NCBI GenBank assembly: GCA_035560935.1 | Contig: DATMYQ010000261.1 | Span: 1-12,252 of the forward strand | Source of the DNA: DATMYQ01 sp035560935 | Lineage (GTDB): Bacteria > Bacillota > Negativicutes > Sporomusales > Sporomusaceae | Reading direction: 5' to 3' | DNA: 12,252 nucleotides | Shown: positions 7,783 to 12,252 of the stretch, piece after piece | Layout: each line of letters begins with the position of its first letter | How positions within the stretch are numbered: position 1 is the stretch's first letter | The notes under the pieces: generated by a model | The model's database searches: none | Told to the model about the DNA's origin: nothing | What the model saw: only the letters and a program-made list of their open reading frames with translations | Position numbers and translations under genes: made by a program

Positions 7783-8517
7783 ATGACTCAGGAGAATGCG
7801 GTCCGTATGCTGGAGTCGGGAACCATCCCAGCCCGGTATCAAAAGAATATTGGCACCATCGGAGTGGACGGGCAGCTTCTCCTGTTGAAGGCGAAAGTAG
7901 CGGTGGTTGGCGCCGGCGGCCTGGGAGGAAATATCATTGAACTGCTGACCCGGCAAGGGGTCGGATTTCTTCGGATTATTGACGGCGATTGCTTTGCCGG
8001 CCACAATTTGAACCGTCAATTGCTGGCAACGGAACGGAATCTGGGAATGAACAAAGCGGAGGCGGCCGTTCGCCGTATTGCCGACGTTAATTCTGATGTT
8101 GTCGCTGAAGCCGTGCCGCAGATGCTGGACGAGAATAATGCGGCGGAATTTTTGGCCGGTATCGAGGTTGTCATGGACGCGCTGGACAGCCTGAGCGCCC
8201 GTCGACTGTTGGCGCGAACGGCGCGAGCGCTGAAAATTCCCATGATCCACGGCGCTATTGGCGGATTTACCGGCCGGGTGACAACCCTGCTGCCGGAAGG
8301 GGGGGCGGATTTAGAAAAACTTTTTCCCGATAACAGCGGTGAAGTGAAGGGCATTGAGTCGATACTGGGTAATCCGGCGACCACTCCGGCGCTCACCGCG
8401 GCGCTTCAGGTTCAGGAAGCGGTTAAAGTCATCACCGGCATCGGGGAACCGTTAGACCGGCAAATGCTTTATTTCGATACGCAGTTCAACCTGTTCGAGG
8501 TGCTGCGGCTAAAATGA
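7783..8517 (+). CDS. MoeB/ThiF/HesA-family adenylating enzyme lacking conserved cysteines
   Basis: ATP-dependent activating enzyme of 244 residues, probably adenylating the C-terminus of the MoaD encoded just upstream. Visible: the nucleotide-binding loop GAGGLGG (43-49), the DGDCFAGHNLNRQ segment (67-79), which matches the family DxDxVxxSNLxRQ pattern, and the late AALQVQEAVK helix typical of MoeB/ThiF. It has only one cysteine, C70. The two CxxC zinc-binding pairs of E. coli MoeB are absent, and so is a cysteine in the catalytic-Cys region (SILGNPATTPALT). Adenylation does not need those cysteines, so the enzyme may be active, but sulfur transfer must rely on another protein. SD AGGAGGCGGG overlaps the end of the previous gene. 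A terminator follows, so this is the last gene of the operon. Confidence 0.9.
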   Translation: MTQENAVRMLESGTIPARYQKNIGTIGVDGQLLLLKAKVAVVGAGGLGGNIIELLTRQGVGFLRIIDGDCFAGHNLNRQLLATERNLGMNKAEAAVRRIADVNSDVVAEAVPQMLDENNAAEFLAGIEVVMDALDSLSARRLLARTARALKIPMIHGAIGGFTGRVTTLLPEGGADLEKLFPDNSGEVKGIESILGNPATTPALTAALQVQEAVKVITGIGEPLDRQMLYFDTQFNLFEVLRLK

Positions 8518-8552
8518 AACTACGGAATCATTGATTATTGGGGCGGATAAAA

Positions 8553-8609
8553 AAGCTCCCTTTCCGGCGATAATAGTAGATTAAACTATTAACACCGGAA
8601 AGGGAGCTT
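8553..8609. terminator. Bidirectional terminator between the cofactor operon and the selenoprotein gene
   Basis: A perfect 15-bp stem (8553-8567 with 8595-8609). Its loop contains a second 7-bp pairing (8571-8577 with 8585-8591). Six A's precede it on the plus strand and become a T-run for minus-strand transcription. The plus-strand side has a looser T-rich tail. It serves both converging genes. Confidence 0.93.
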
Positions 8610-8660
8610 CTTATTTAATTGCACAGCAAAACTTTATGCCTCAAACGATGCAGCGGTGTT

Positions 8661-8882
8661 TTATTTCATCAAGCCAAGTATTTCTCCGTTTTCTGGGAAA
8701 CGACCCGTCATTTTTTTATCAAAGAGAACCGTGCCATCGATAATCACCTGGAAAGAGCCCGCACGACCGGGCACACATTCGACTTCTGCTTCAGGAAAGT
8801 TTCTGGCAATTTCCTCTGCCACACGGGCAGATTGGGGTGCATAGCCTCAATCGTGGCAGTAAATAATGACGATATCCTTCAT
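8661..8882 (-). CDS. SelW/Rdx-family selenoprotein (UGA codon 12 read as selenocysteine)
   Basis: A 73-residue thioredoxin-fold redox protein of the SelT/SelW/SelH (Rdx) family. From ATG 8882 the frame reads MKDIVIIYCHD, then TGA (8847-8849), then GYAPQSARVAEEIARNFPEA and on to a TAA at 8661. The TGA falls exactly at the second position of the CxxC/CxxU redox motif (C9-H-D-U12). The rest matches the family pattern: VPGRAGSFQVIIDG (37-50), LFDKK, GRFPENGEI (60-68). A nonsense mutation would hardly land on this residue and leave everything after it conserved. A SECIS-like hairpin follows the UGA, and the SD GGAGGGA sits 5 nt before the ATG. The gene has its own consensus promoter and a shared terminator. 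The function of the family is unclear; a redox or thiol-reductase role is inferred. If Sec insertion fails, the product would be only 11 residues. I see no sel genes in this window. Confidence 0.88.
8807..8849 (-). promoter_or_regulatory. Bacterial SECIS-like element with its UGA
   Basis: Just after the UGA (8847-8849), the mRNA can form a 6-bp stem (8826-8831 with 8815-8820) closing a 5-nt loop CGUGU. Three outer pairs (8832-8834 with 8807-8809) extend it across a bulge. The loop's second base is G, followed by U, and this G is 23 nt past the UGA. A G in the first two loop bases at about this distance is the known requirement for SelB recognition of bacterial SECIS elements. Pairing and spacing are read directly; SelB binding is inferred. 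Confidence 0.75.
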
Positions 8883-8939
8883 GTTTTTCCCTCCAGCTTT
8901 TTAATAGCCCGCCGTAACAGCATCCTTCGAGGTAGTTTC

Positions 8940-8969
8940 ATTATAAATTTGCGTTGTTGCCGTTGTCAA
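8940..8969 (-). promoter_or_regulatory. Consensus sigma-A promoter of the selenoprotein gene
   Basis: On the minus strand, TTGACA (8964-8969) and TATAAT (8940-8945) both match consensus exactly, with an 18-nt spacer. Transcription would start near 8933 and leave a leader of about 50 nt before ATG 8882. This suggests strong, fairly constitutive transcription of a single-gene unit. Confidence 0.85.
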
Positions 8970-9015
8970 TGAGACAGGTGGATCGGGACGAAACTGTAGG
9001 GCTTTTTTACGTTAC

Positions 9016-9211
9016 TTAAAATTTTGCAGGAACTTGTATGGCTTGATGTTGCAGCAGGGCATCAAGATAATGATTAAAGATTTCAATGCTTTCCGCCGAA
9101 ATCGCATCATCAAGCCAAAATCTCGCCCAAATGGCTCAAGGTTTGTAAGCGGCGGTTAGTAAATTCCGCACATGATAAGTGACGAACGATTCGTTGACAG
9201 ACCGAGACCGA
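9016..9211 (-). pseudogene. Possible decayed coding fragment, frameshifted
   Basis: On the minus strand two overlapping open frames look protein-like. One runs 9211-9113 and includes EFTNRRLQTLSHLGEILA. The other, 9135-9016, includes WLDDAISAESIEIFNHYLDA and ends AIQVPAKF. One frameshift would join them into a C-terminal fragment. I do not recognise the family, there is no start with an SD, and the plus-strand promoter for the downstream region overlaps one end. It may be a chance reading. Confidence 0.25.
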
Positions 9212-9223
9212 TTACTCTATACT
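9182..9223 (+). promoter_or_regulatory. Promoter with overlapping palindrome upstream of the transporter
   Basis: TTGACA (9194-9199), an 18-nt spacer and TATACT (9218-9223) form a near-consensus sigma-A promoter. A 13-bp palindrome ACGAA-CGA-TTCGT (9182-9194) ends on the first base of the -35, a position where a repressor could block polymerase. It does not fit the CGAAC-N4-GTTCG LexA box. The start would be near 9230, about 350 nt before the transporter ATG. Confidence 0.6.
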
Positions 9224-9315
9224 TGAAACAATTCAAAGCGGTACTGGATTACTCGGCGTGATTCCATAGTCTGCAGTAAAACGGTATTGTAAAGAAAAGG
9301 AAGGAGTGTTCTGCT

Positions 9316-9411
9316 ATGACCTGGACATATAAGCTGACTCTTTGTTTTGACGGGAGAATGTCACCACCACCATCCGTAAGTAGCCATCAATCCCAATCTA
9401 GTCTTTTTTAG
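9316..9411 (+). CDS. Small leader ORF, 31 codons, with a Pro-Pro-Pro run
   Basis: ATG 9316 is preceded by a strong SD (GGAAGGAG) and encodes MTWTYKLTLCFDGRMSPPPS, then 11 more residues to a TAG. It lies in the long leader of the transporter gene. Three consecutive prolines are a known ribosome-slowing context, so a leader-peptide role in controlling the transporter is possible. I recognise no protein family. It may equally be a chance ORF. Confidence 0.35.
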   Translation: MTWTYKLTLCFDGRMSPPPSVSSHQSQSSLF

Positions 9412-9444
9412 CGGGAAGGATTCTACTTACACAAAATCTCAGCA

Positions 9445-9478
9445 TCCTCCCTCGCTCGAAAAGAGCCAATAAGGAGGA
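9445..9478 (+). promoter_or_regulatory. Hairpin that can hide an SD in the transporter leader
   Basis: TCCTCC (9445-9450) can pair with GGAGGA (9473-9478), the SD in front of GTG 9484. A small stem GCTC/GAGC (9454-9457/9463-9466) with loop GAAAA nests inside. The fold would block ribosome binding unless it is opened, for example by a ribosome on the upstream 31-codon ORF. This is inference from base pairing only. Confidence 0.35.
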
Positions 9479-9483
9479 CGTCT

Positions 9484-9687
9484 GTGCTTGGCGAAGATGA
9501 AAAAAAGCATACTGTTTGTTCACCGCAGCCTGTAAGCGGCGTCAACTCCGGAAAATCAGCAGTAAAGGAGATTGAACGTTATGCTTCAGGACAAAACACT
9601 CTTAGGATTGCTTTTGGCGGTGGTGTTTATGATGGTAGGCGGAGGCATGGTCATGCCTCAGTTGCCGCAAGTGGTGGCAGACTTTGA
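9484..9687 (+). CDS. Possible overlapping leader ORF ahead of the transporter, 67 codons
   Basis: GTG 9484 has a near-perfect SD (AAGGAGGA, 9471-9478). The frame reads MLGEDEKKHTVCSPQPVSG and goes on into the transporter gene, overlapping its first 107 bases in another frame. The overlapping part is an out-of-frame reading of transporter sequence, so it cannot be an independent conserved protein. If translated, it would bring ribosomes over the transporter start (translational coupling). No family is recognised. Confidence 0.3.
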   Translation: MLGEDEKKHTVCSPQPVSGVNSGKSAVKEIERYASGQNTLRIAFGGGVYDGRRRHGHASVAASGGRL

Positions 9688-10771
9688 TGGGAGTGGGCAC
9701 TCCGTCGGCTATATTGCTTCGGCGTTTGCCGTTTCCTATTTATTGCTGCAAATACCTATTGGAAGTTTGGCTGACAGAATTGGTTGCAAGTCGCTGCTGG
9801 TGTTGGGCTATTTATTGTGTGCGCTTACCGGCTTAGTGTTTTATTATGCAACATCTGCAAACATGATCTTCTTTGGCCGGCTGGTGCAGGGTATTGGTGA
9901 GGCACCGATTTGGGCATTGGCACCGGCGCTGTTGTCAGCACGGTTTCCGCTGACGAAAGGAAGAGTTATAGGAATATATAGCGCCGCTATGCATGTGGGT
10001 TTGGCCTTAGGACCGATTTTAGGTGTAATTCTGATGCGAATGGTAAGCCAGAATGCTGTTTTTATCGCGTATTCAGCAGGGTGTCTGGCGGGGGCGTTTA
10101 TCATTTTTCTGTTAGTAGAGGACGCTAATATCGTTACGAAGTCGGAATGTCAGCTCCGGTGTCAATTTAACATTTCTGACCTTGTCCGTCTGGTCAAAAC
10201 AGGGAAAACGCTATTGGTCCTATTGGGTATTACCCTGTATGGATCCTGTTATGGGATCTTCCATACCAACATACCCTTTTTCCTGTTGGAAGAGCGAAAT
10301 TATGCCCCTACGCATATCGGGATGTTCTTTTCCTTGTTCTATGCAGCCCTTAGTTTTTCGCAGGTGATTGCCGGACCCGTTTCAGACCGCATTGAAAGGA
10401 TATATTTCATGATTGCCGGTCTGATCACGGTGGCGGGTGCCTTGGCTGTCCTGCCGATTTGCAGTTTACCTTGGGCACTGTTGGTGGTCTTGATTGCGGG
10501 GGGTGGTATGGGGGTCTTTTATTTGGCCTCCATGGCGTATCTGCATGAAATTGTTCCGGAATCATTAAAGGGAACGATTTCCGGTGCTTATTTTCTTTTT
10601 TGGGGTGGCGGCTACTTTTCCGGCCCGCTTCTCATGACCCAGGCCGTGGAATTCAGCGGATTTCAGGCCGCTTTGATGGGTTGCTCCCTGTTGACTGTGT
10701 TGGTGGCGGCAGGAATGCTCCTGGTGCCGGATTCGCAGGAAGCTGCAAGGAATGGTACTGGGAACAATTAA
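9581..10771 (+). CDS. Major facilitator superfamily (DHA1-type) transporter
   Basis: Inner-membrane proton-coupled transporter of 396 residues with hydrophobic segments spread through its length in a pattern that fits 12 TM helices. Between TM2 and TM3 is motif A, GSLADRIGCK (61-70). TM4 has motif B, GRLVQGIGEAP (99-109), and TM5 carries motif C, GLALGPILG (140-148), which is typical of drug/H+ antiporters. It is therefore most likely an efflux pump; the substrate is unknown. A central hydrophilic loop at about 183-205 separates the two halves. I chose ATG 9581 because AAAGGAG lies 10 nt before it; a TTG at 9572 is only 1 nt from that SD. The gene stands alone with its own promoter, a leader of about 350 nt with small ORFs, and a terminator. 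The long leader suggests post-transcriptional control. Confidence 0.93.
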   Translation: MLQDKTLLGLLLAVVFMMVGGGMVMPQLPQVVADFDGSGHSVGYIASAFAVSYLLLQIPIGSLADRIGCKSLLVLGYLLCALTGLVFYYATSANMIFFGRLVQGIGEAPIWALAPALLSARFPLTKGRVIGIYSAAMHVGLALGPILGVILMRMVSQNAVFIAYSAGCLAGAFIIFLLVEDANIVTKSECQLRCQFNISDLVRLVKTGKTLLVLLGITLYGSCYGIFHTNIPFFLLEERNYAPTHIGMFFSLFYAALSFSQVIAGPVSDRIERIYFMIAGLITVAGALAVLPICSLPWALLVVLIAGGGMGVFYLASMAYLHEIVPESLKGTISGAYFLFWGGGYFSGPLLMTQAVEFSGFQAALMGCSLLTVLVAAGMLLVPDSQEAARNGTGNN

Positions 10772-10868
10772 GAGAAAATCGTGTGCTCTCCTATAGCCTG
10801 GACGGAAGGGATGGGCGTATTGTTTCTTTCCAAGTGTTCCAATAGTGCCAATAATCCGTACGTTACGA

Positions 10869-10912
10869 GATCAGCCCCCGATTTGGCTTTCAGGCCAGAT
10901 CGGGGGCTGATC
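10869..10912 (+). terminator. Terminator after the transporter gene
   Basis: A perfect 14-bp stem (10869-10882 with 10899-10912), extended by TGGC/GCCA at the top, is followed by the T-rich CTATTTTA. It starts 97 nt after the transporter stop. Confidence 0.85.
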
Positions 10913-10978
10913 CTATTTTACTGCAACATCAACAGATGTTGTAATGTTCAAAGAAAAAATGGTAGCCCGTGTTTACTA

Positions 10979-11164
10979 TTACGCCAAACGCTTATCCTGG
11001 TGCGGTCGGGTGAGCGGGGCCGTCGGTGGAAGCCACTTCATTCCGGGAATATCGCAGTCTTTGCATGTGGGACAAAACTCAGACTGTTTTAAATATCGTT
11101 GCCCTCCACAACGTGAACATTTGTAGATTCCGGTCATAGTACATTTTTCACCTACTGTTAACAT
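10979..11164 (-). CDS. Small zinc-ribbon protein
   Basis: A 61-residue protein with rubredoxin/zinc-ribbon-like cysteines: Y14-K-C16-S-R-C19-G-G, then C31-P-T-C34-K-D-C37 and a following K-W. The opening (VGEKC, then TGIYKCSRCGG) matches small Firmicute zinc-ribbon proteins with the pattern GxYKCxxCG followed by a second cysteine group and a tryptophan. A structural zinc is likely; the role is unknown. ATG 11164 has GAGGGAG about 11 nt upstream. An internal Met10 is possible, but the sequence before it also fits the family. It has its own promoter at 11304-11333. The charged tail after W44 (PPTAPLTRPHQDKRLA) varies and looks disordered. No clear terminator follows; the hairpin at 10869-10912 lies beyond it. 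Confidence 0.75.
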   Translation of the reverse strand: MLTVGEKCTMTGIYKCSRCGGQRYLKQSEFCPTCKDCDIPGMKWLPPTAPLTRPHQDKRLA

Positions 11165-11303
11165 TCGCTTTCATCTCCCTCATTTTTATGTAATGGTTTG
11201 ATGGTTTGAACGTGGAGTAGTGTTTCGGAAACAATTATCTGTACACCGGACTGGACCCGCAAAAGGGCTGAATAAATTCAAGATTGTGAATTGCGGTAGA
11301 ACT

Positions 11304-11333
11304 ATTATAACATGCGGGACTAAACAGAAGCAA
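11304..11333 (-). promoter_or_regulatory. Promoter of the zinc-ribbon gene
   Basis: Minus-strand TTGCTT (11328-11333), an 18-nt spacer and TATAAT (11304-11309), a perfect -10. The expected start is near 11297, giving an untranslated leader of about 130 nt. Confidence 0.6.
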
Positions 11334-11421
11334 TAAGACGATTATCCTATTATTACCATTGGGGTTTTATTGTATTTGTAATCAAGGCAGGTATGCGTGA
11401 GTCGGCCGTGGCATGTTATAA
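11305..11421. repeat. Inverted repeat, 11 bp arms
   Basis: TTATAACATGC (11305-11315) and its exact reverse complement (11411-11421) are 95 nt apart. The left arm overlaps the -10 of the zinc-ribbon promoter. They could be paired operator sites or divergent -10 regions. Confidence 0.5.
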
Positions 11422-11480
11422 CGATTAGGCATAATAAGACTATTTAAACAAGAAAATTTAAGTAGGAAAGGTGGGGCGGG

Positions 11481-11654
11481 ATGGATTATACTATAGGTAT
11501 TGATGGGCGACTCATGGGGAACCATATTTTACGATCCTATGAGCGGCCCGGGTCAAACAAAAAAACCGCCCAGCGGGCGGTTTTTCATAAAACAGCTTAT
11601 ATTTGGCGGAACAAACCGACCACTTTGCCGAGAATGTTTACGTTGCGGGAATAG
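11481..11654 (+). CDS. Small uncertain ORF with a good SD, running into the lexA terminator
   Basis: ATG 11481 follows a G-rich SD (AGGTGGGG) and encodes 57 residues beginning MDYTIGIDGRLMGN. The opening resembles the first strand of actin-fold kinases and activators (xYTIGIDxGT), but the glycine/threonine-rich continuation is missing. The frame then reads through the lexA terminator and the 3' end of lexA in antisense. It is most likely a gene-start remnant or a chance frame. Confidence 0.2.
   Translation: MDYTIGIDGRLMGNHILRSYERPGSNKKTAQRAVFHKTAYIWRNKPTTLPRMFTLRE
11561..11585. terminator. Terminator of lexA
   Basis: CCGCCC (11566-11571) and GGGCGG (11575-11580) with a 3-nt loop, flanked by A5 and T5 that lengthen the stem. 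Read on the minus strand, it ends in a run of seven T's, 12 nt beyond the lexA stop. It can act in both directions. Confidence 0.9.
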
Positions 11655-12214
11655 ATTGGTTCCAGGGCATCATTTTCCGGTTGTAGGCGAATCTGTGTGC
11701 TTTCTTTAAAAAAGCGCTTTACTGTGGCTTCCTCACCGTCGAGTAGCGCAACGACAATATCACCGTTGTTGGCATGGGAGGTTTCCTGGACGAGAACGTA
11801 GTCACCATCCAAAATTCCTGCGTTAATCATACTGTCACCGGAAACAGAGAGCATGAACACATTATCTTTGTTGCCCAGCAACTCTGCCGGCAGAGGGTAG
11901 GTTTCCTCAATGTTTTCAACGGCCAAAATCGGCTGCCCGGCTGTTACTTTGCCCACCAGAGGAACGGGAGTCATAATTTTTTGCCGCCAAGGAGATTCGT
12001 CCATGACTTCAATGGCACGGGGTTTGGTCGGATCGCGGCGAATGTGGCCCAATGTTTCCAGCTTTTCCAAATGCGAATGGACGGTTGCGCTGGAACTCAG
12101 TCCGACAGCCAAACCGATTTCACGGACGGACGGCGGATAGCCTTTGCTACGTAAATTTTCTTTAATGTAGTCCAAAATTTGACGCTGCTTGTTACCGAGA
12201 GTAGTGCGAGCCAT
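11597..12214 (-). CDS. lexA: LexA repressor of the SOS response
   Basis: DNA-damage repressor and self-cleaving serine peptidase of normal length (205 residues). The N-terminal winged helix-turn-helix (about 1-70) contains PPSVREIGLAVGLSSSATVH (27-46). The cleavage site is A92-G93 (in KVTAGQP). The catalytic dyad is S128 (in SGDSM) and K166 (in ATVKRFF), at the usual spacing. RecA-stimulated cleavage would lift repression of SOS genes. ATG 12214 is preceded by SD AGAGGTGA (12221-12228), and a TATAAT lies at 12243-12248. The -35 and any LexA box needed for self-control are beyond the window edge. The gene is transcribed alone here, with its own terminator. Confidence 0.98.
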   Translation of the reverse strand: MARTTLGNKQRQILDYIKENLRSKGYPPSVREIGLAVGLSSSATVHSHLEKLETLGHIRRDPTKPRAIEVMDESPWRQKIMTPVPLVGKVTAGQPILAVENIEETYPLPAELLGNKDNVFMLSVSGDSMINAGILDGDYVLVQETSHANNGDIVVALLDGEEATVKRFFKESTQIRLQPENDALEPIYSRNVNILGKVVGLFRQI

Positions 12215-12242
12215 CGTAGATCACCTCTTTTTAATATGGCTC

Positions 12243-12248
12243 ATTATA
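12243..12248 (-). promoter_or_regulatory. Probable -10 element of the lexA promoter
   Basis: TATAAT on the minus strand lies about 29 bases before the lexA ATG. The -35 would fall outside the window, so only half of the promoter can be seen. Confidence 0.5.
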
Positions 12249-12252
12249 ATAT

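Larger units (their letters stand above)
8883..9315. other. Intergenic stretch between the selenoprotein gene and the transporter leader
   Basis: No solid gene. It holds the selenoprotein SD and promoter on the minus strand, a possible decayed fragment (9016-9211), a 7-bp inverted repeat (9042-9048/9060-9066), and the plus-strand promoter and palindrome at 9182-9223. The remaining sequence shows nothing I can interpret. Confidence 0.6.
11165..11480. other. AT-rich spacer between the zinc-ribbon gene and lexA
   Basis: It contains no clear gene. It holds the SD, leader and promoter of the zinc-ribbon gene and an 11-bp inverted repeat (11305-11315 and 11411-11421). Confidence 0.6.

Noticed and set aside
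8847..8849. Simple nonsense mutation making the SelW-like gene a pseudogene
   Set aside because: The TGA falls on the exact redox position, the downstream frame is intact and family-like, and a SECIS-like hairpin follows at the right distance.
8619..8972. Plus-strand frames of 117 and 62 codons across the selenoprotein locus
   Set aside because: They are antisense to the SelW-like gene, cross its bidirectional signals, and resemble no family.
9182..9194. LexA (SOS) box upstream of the transporter
   Set aside because: The palindrome ACGAA-N3-TTCGT does not fit the Firmicute CGAAC-N4-GTTCG spacing.
10781..11126. Plus-strand frames of 103 and 60 codons after the transporter
   Set aside because: They run through the transporter terminator and antisense to the zinc-ribbon gene, with no SD or family features.
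1..12252. CRISPR array, tRNA, rRNA or insertion sequence
   Set aside because: No regularly spaced direct repeats, no tRNA-like cloverleaf with a TTCRA arm, and no transposase or terminal inverted repeats were seen.

Overview
The window looks like chromosomal DNA of an anaerobic Gram-positive-lineage bacterium, most likely a Firmicute. A Negativicutes/Sporomusaceae-type organism is my best guess, but I infer it from gene content only. The evidence is purine-rich Shine-Dalgarno (SD) sites, near-consensus sigma-A promoters, a Firmicute-type LexA, a molybdenum/tungsten pterin cofactor cluster with an aldehyde:ferredoxin oxidoreductase, and a selenocysteine-encoding gene.

Positions 1-2116 hold a structured-looking leader and a membrane chemoreceptor (methyl-accepting protein) with its terminator. 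Positions 2103-8517 hold six same-strand genes: an aldehyde ferredoxin oxidoreductase-family (AOR) tungsto/molybdoenzyme with a damaged or unusual 5' end, moeA, a second moeA fused to a periplasmic-binding-protein-like domain, two MoaD/ThiS-like ubiquitin-fold proteins, and a cysteine-poor MoeB/ThiF-type adenylating enzyme. The genes from moeA onward are tightly spaced and read as one operon. It would make or specialise the pterin cofactor: sulfur carriers activated by the ThiF-like enzyme, and metal insertion by the two MoeA proteins, for the oxidoreductase next to them. A strong bidirectional hairpin at 8553-8609 closes this block.

On the minus strand at 8661-8882 is the most notable find, a gene that conventional gene calling misses. 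It encodes a 73-residue SelW/Rdx-family selenoprotein with an in-frame UGA at codon 12 in a Cys-x-x-Sec motif. A bacterial SECIS-like hairpin follows the UGA, and the gene has its own consensus promoter, SD and terminator.

Positions 8883-9580 have no solid gene. They carry a decayed-looking coding fragment, a plus-strand promoter with an overlapping palindrome, and a leader of about 350 nt containing small ORFs upstream of an MFS transporter (9581-10771). After the transporter and its terminator come a minus-strand zinc-ribbon protein (10979-11164), a 430-base AT-rich spacer with an inverted repeat and promoter, and lexA on the minus strand (11597-12214) with its terminator.
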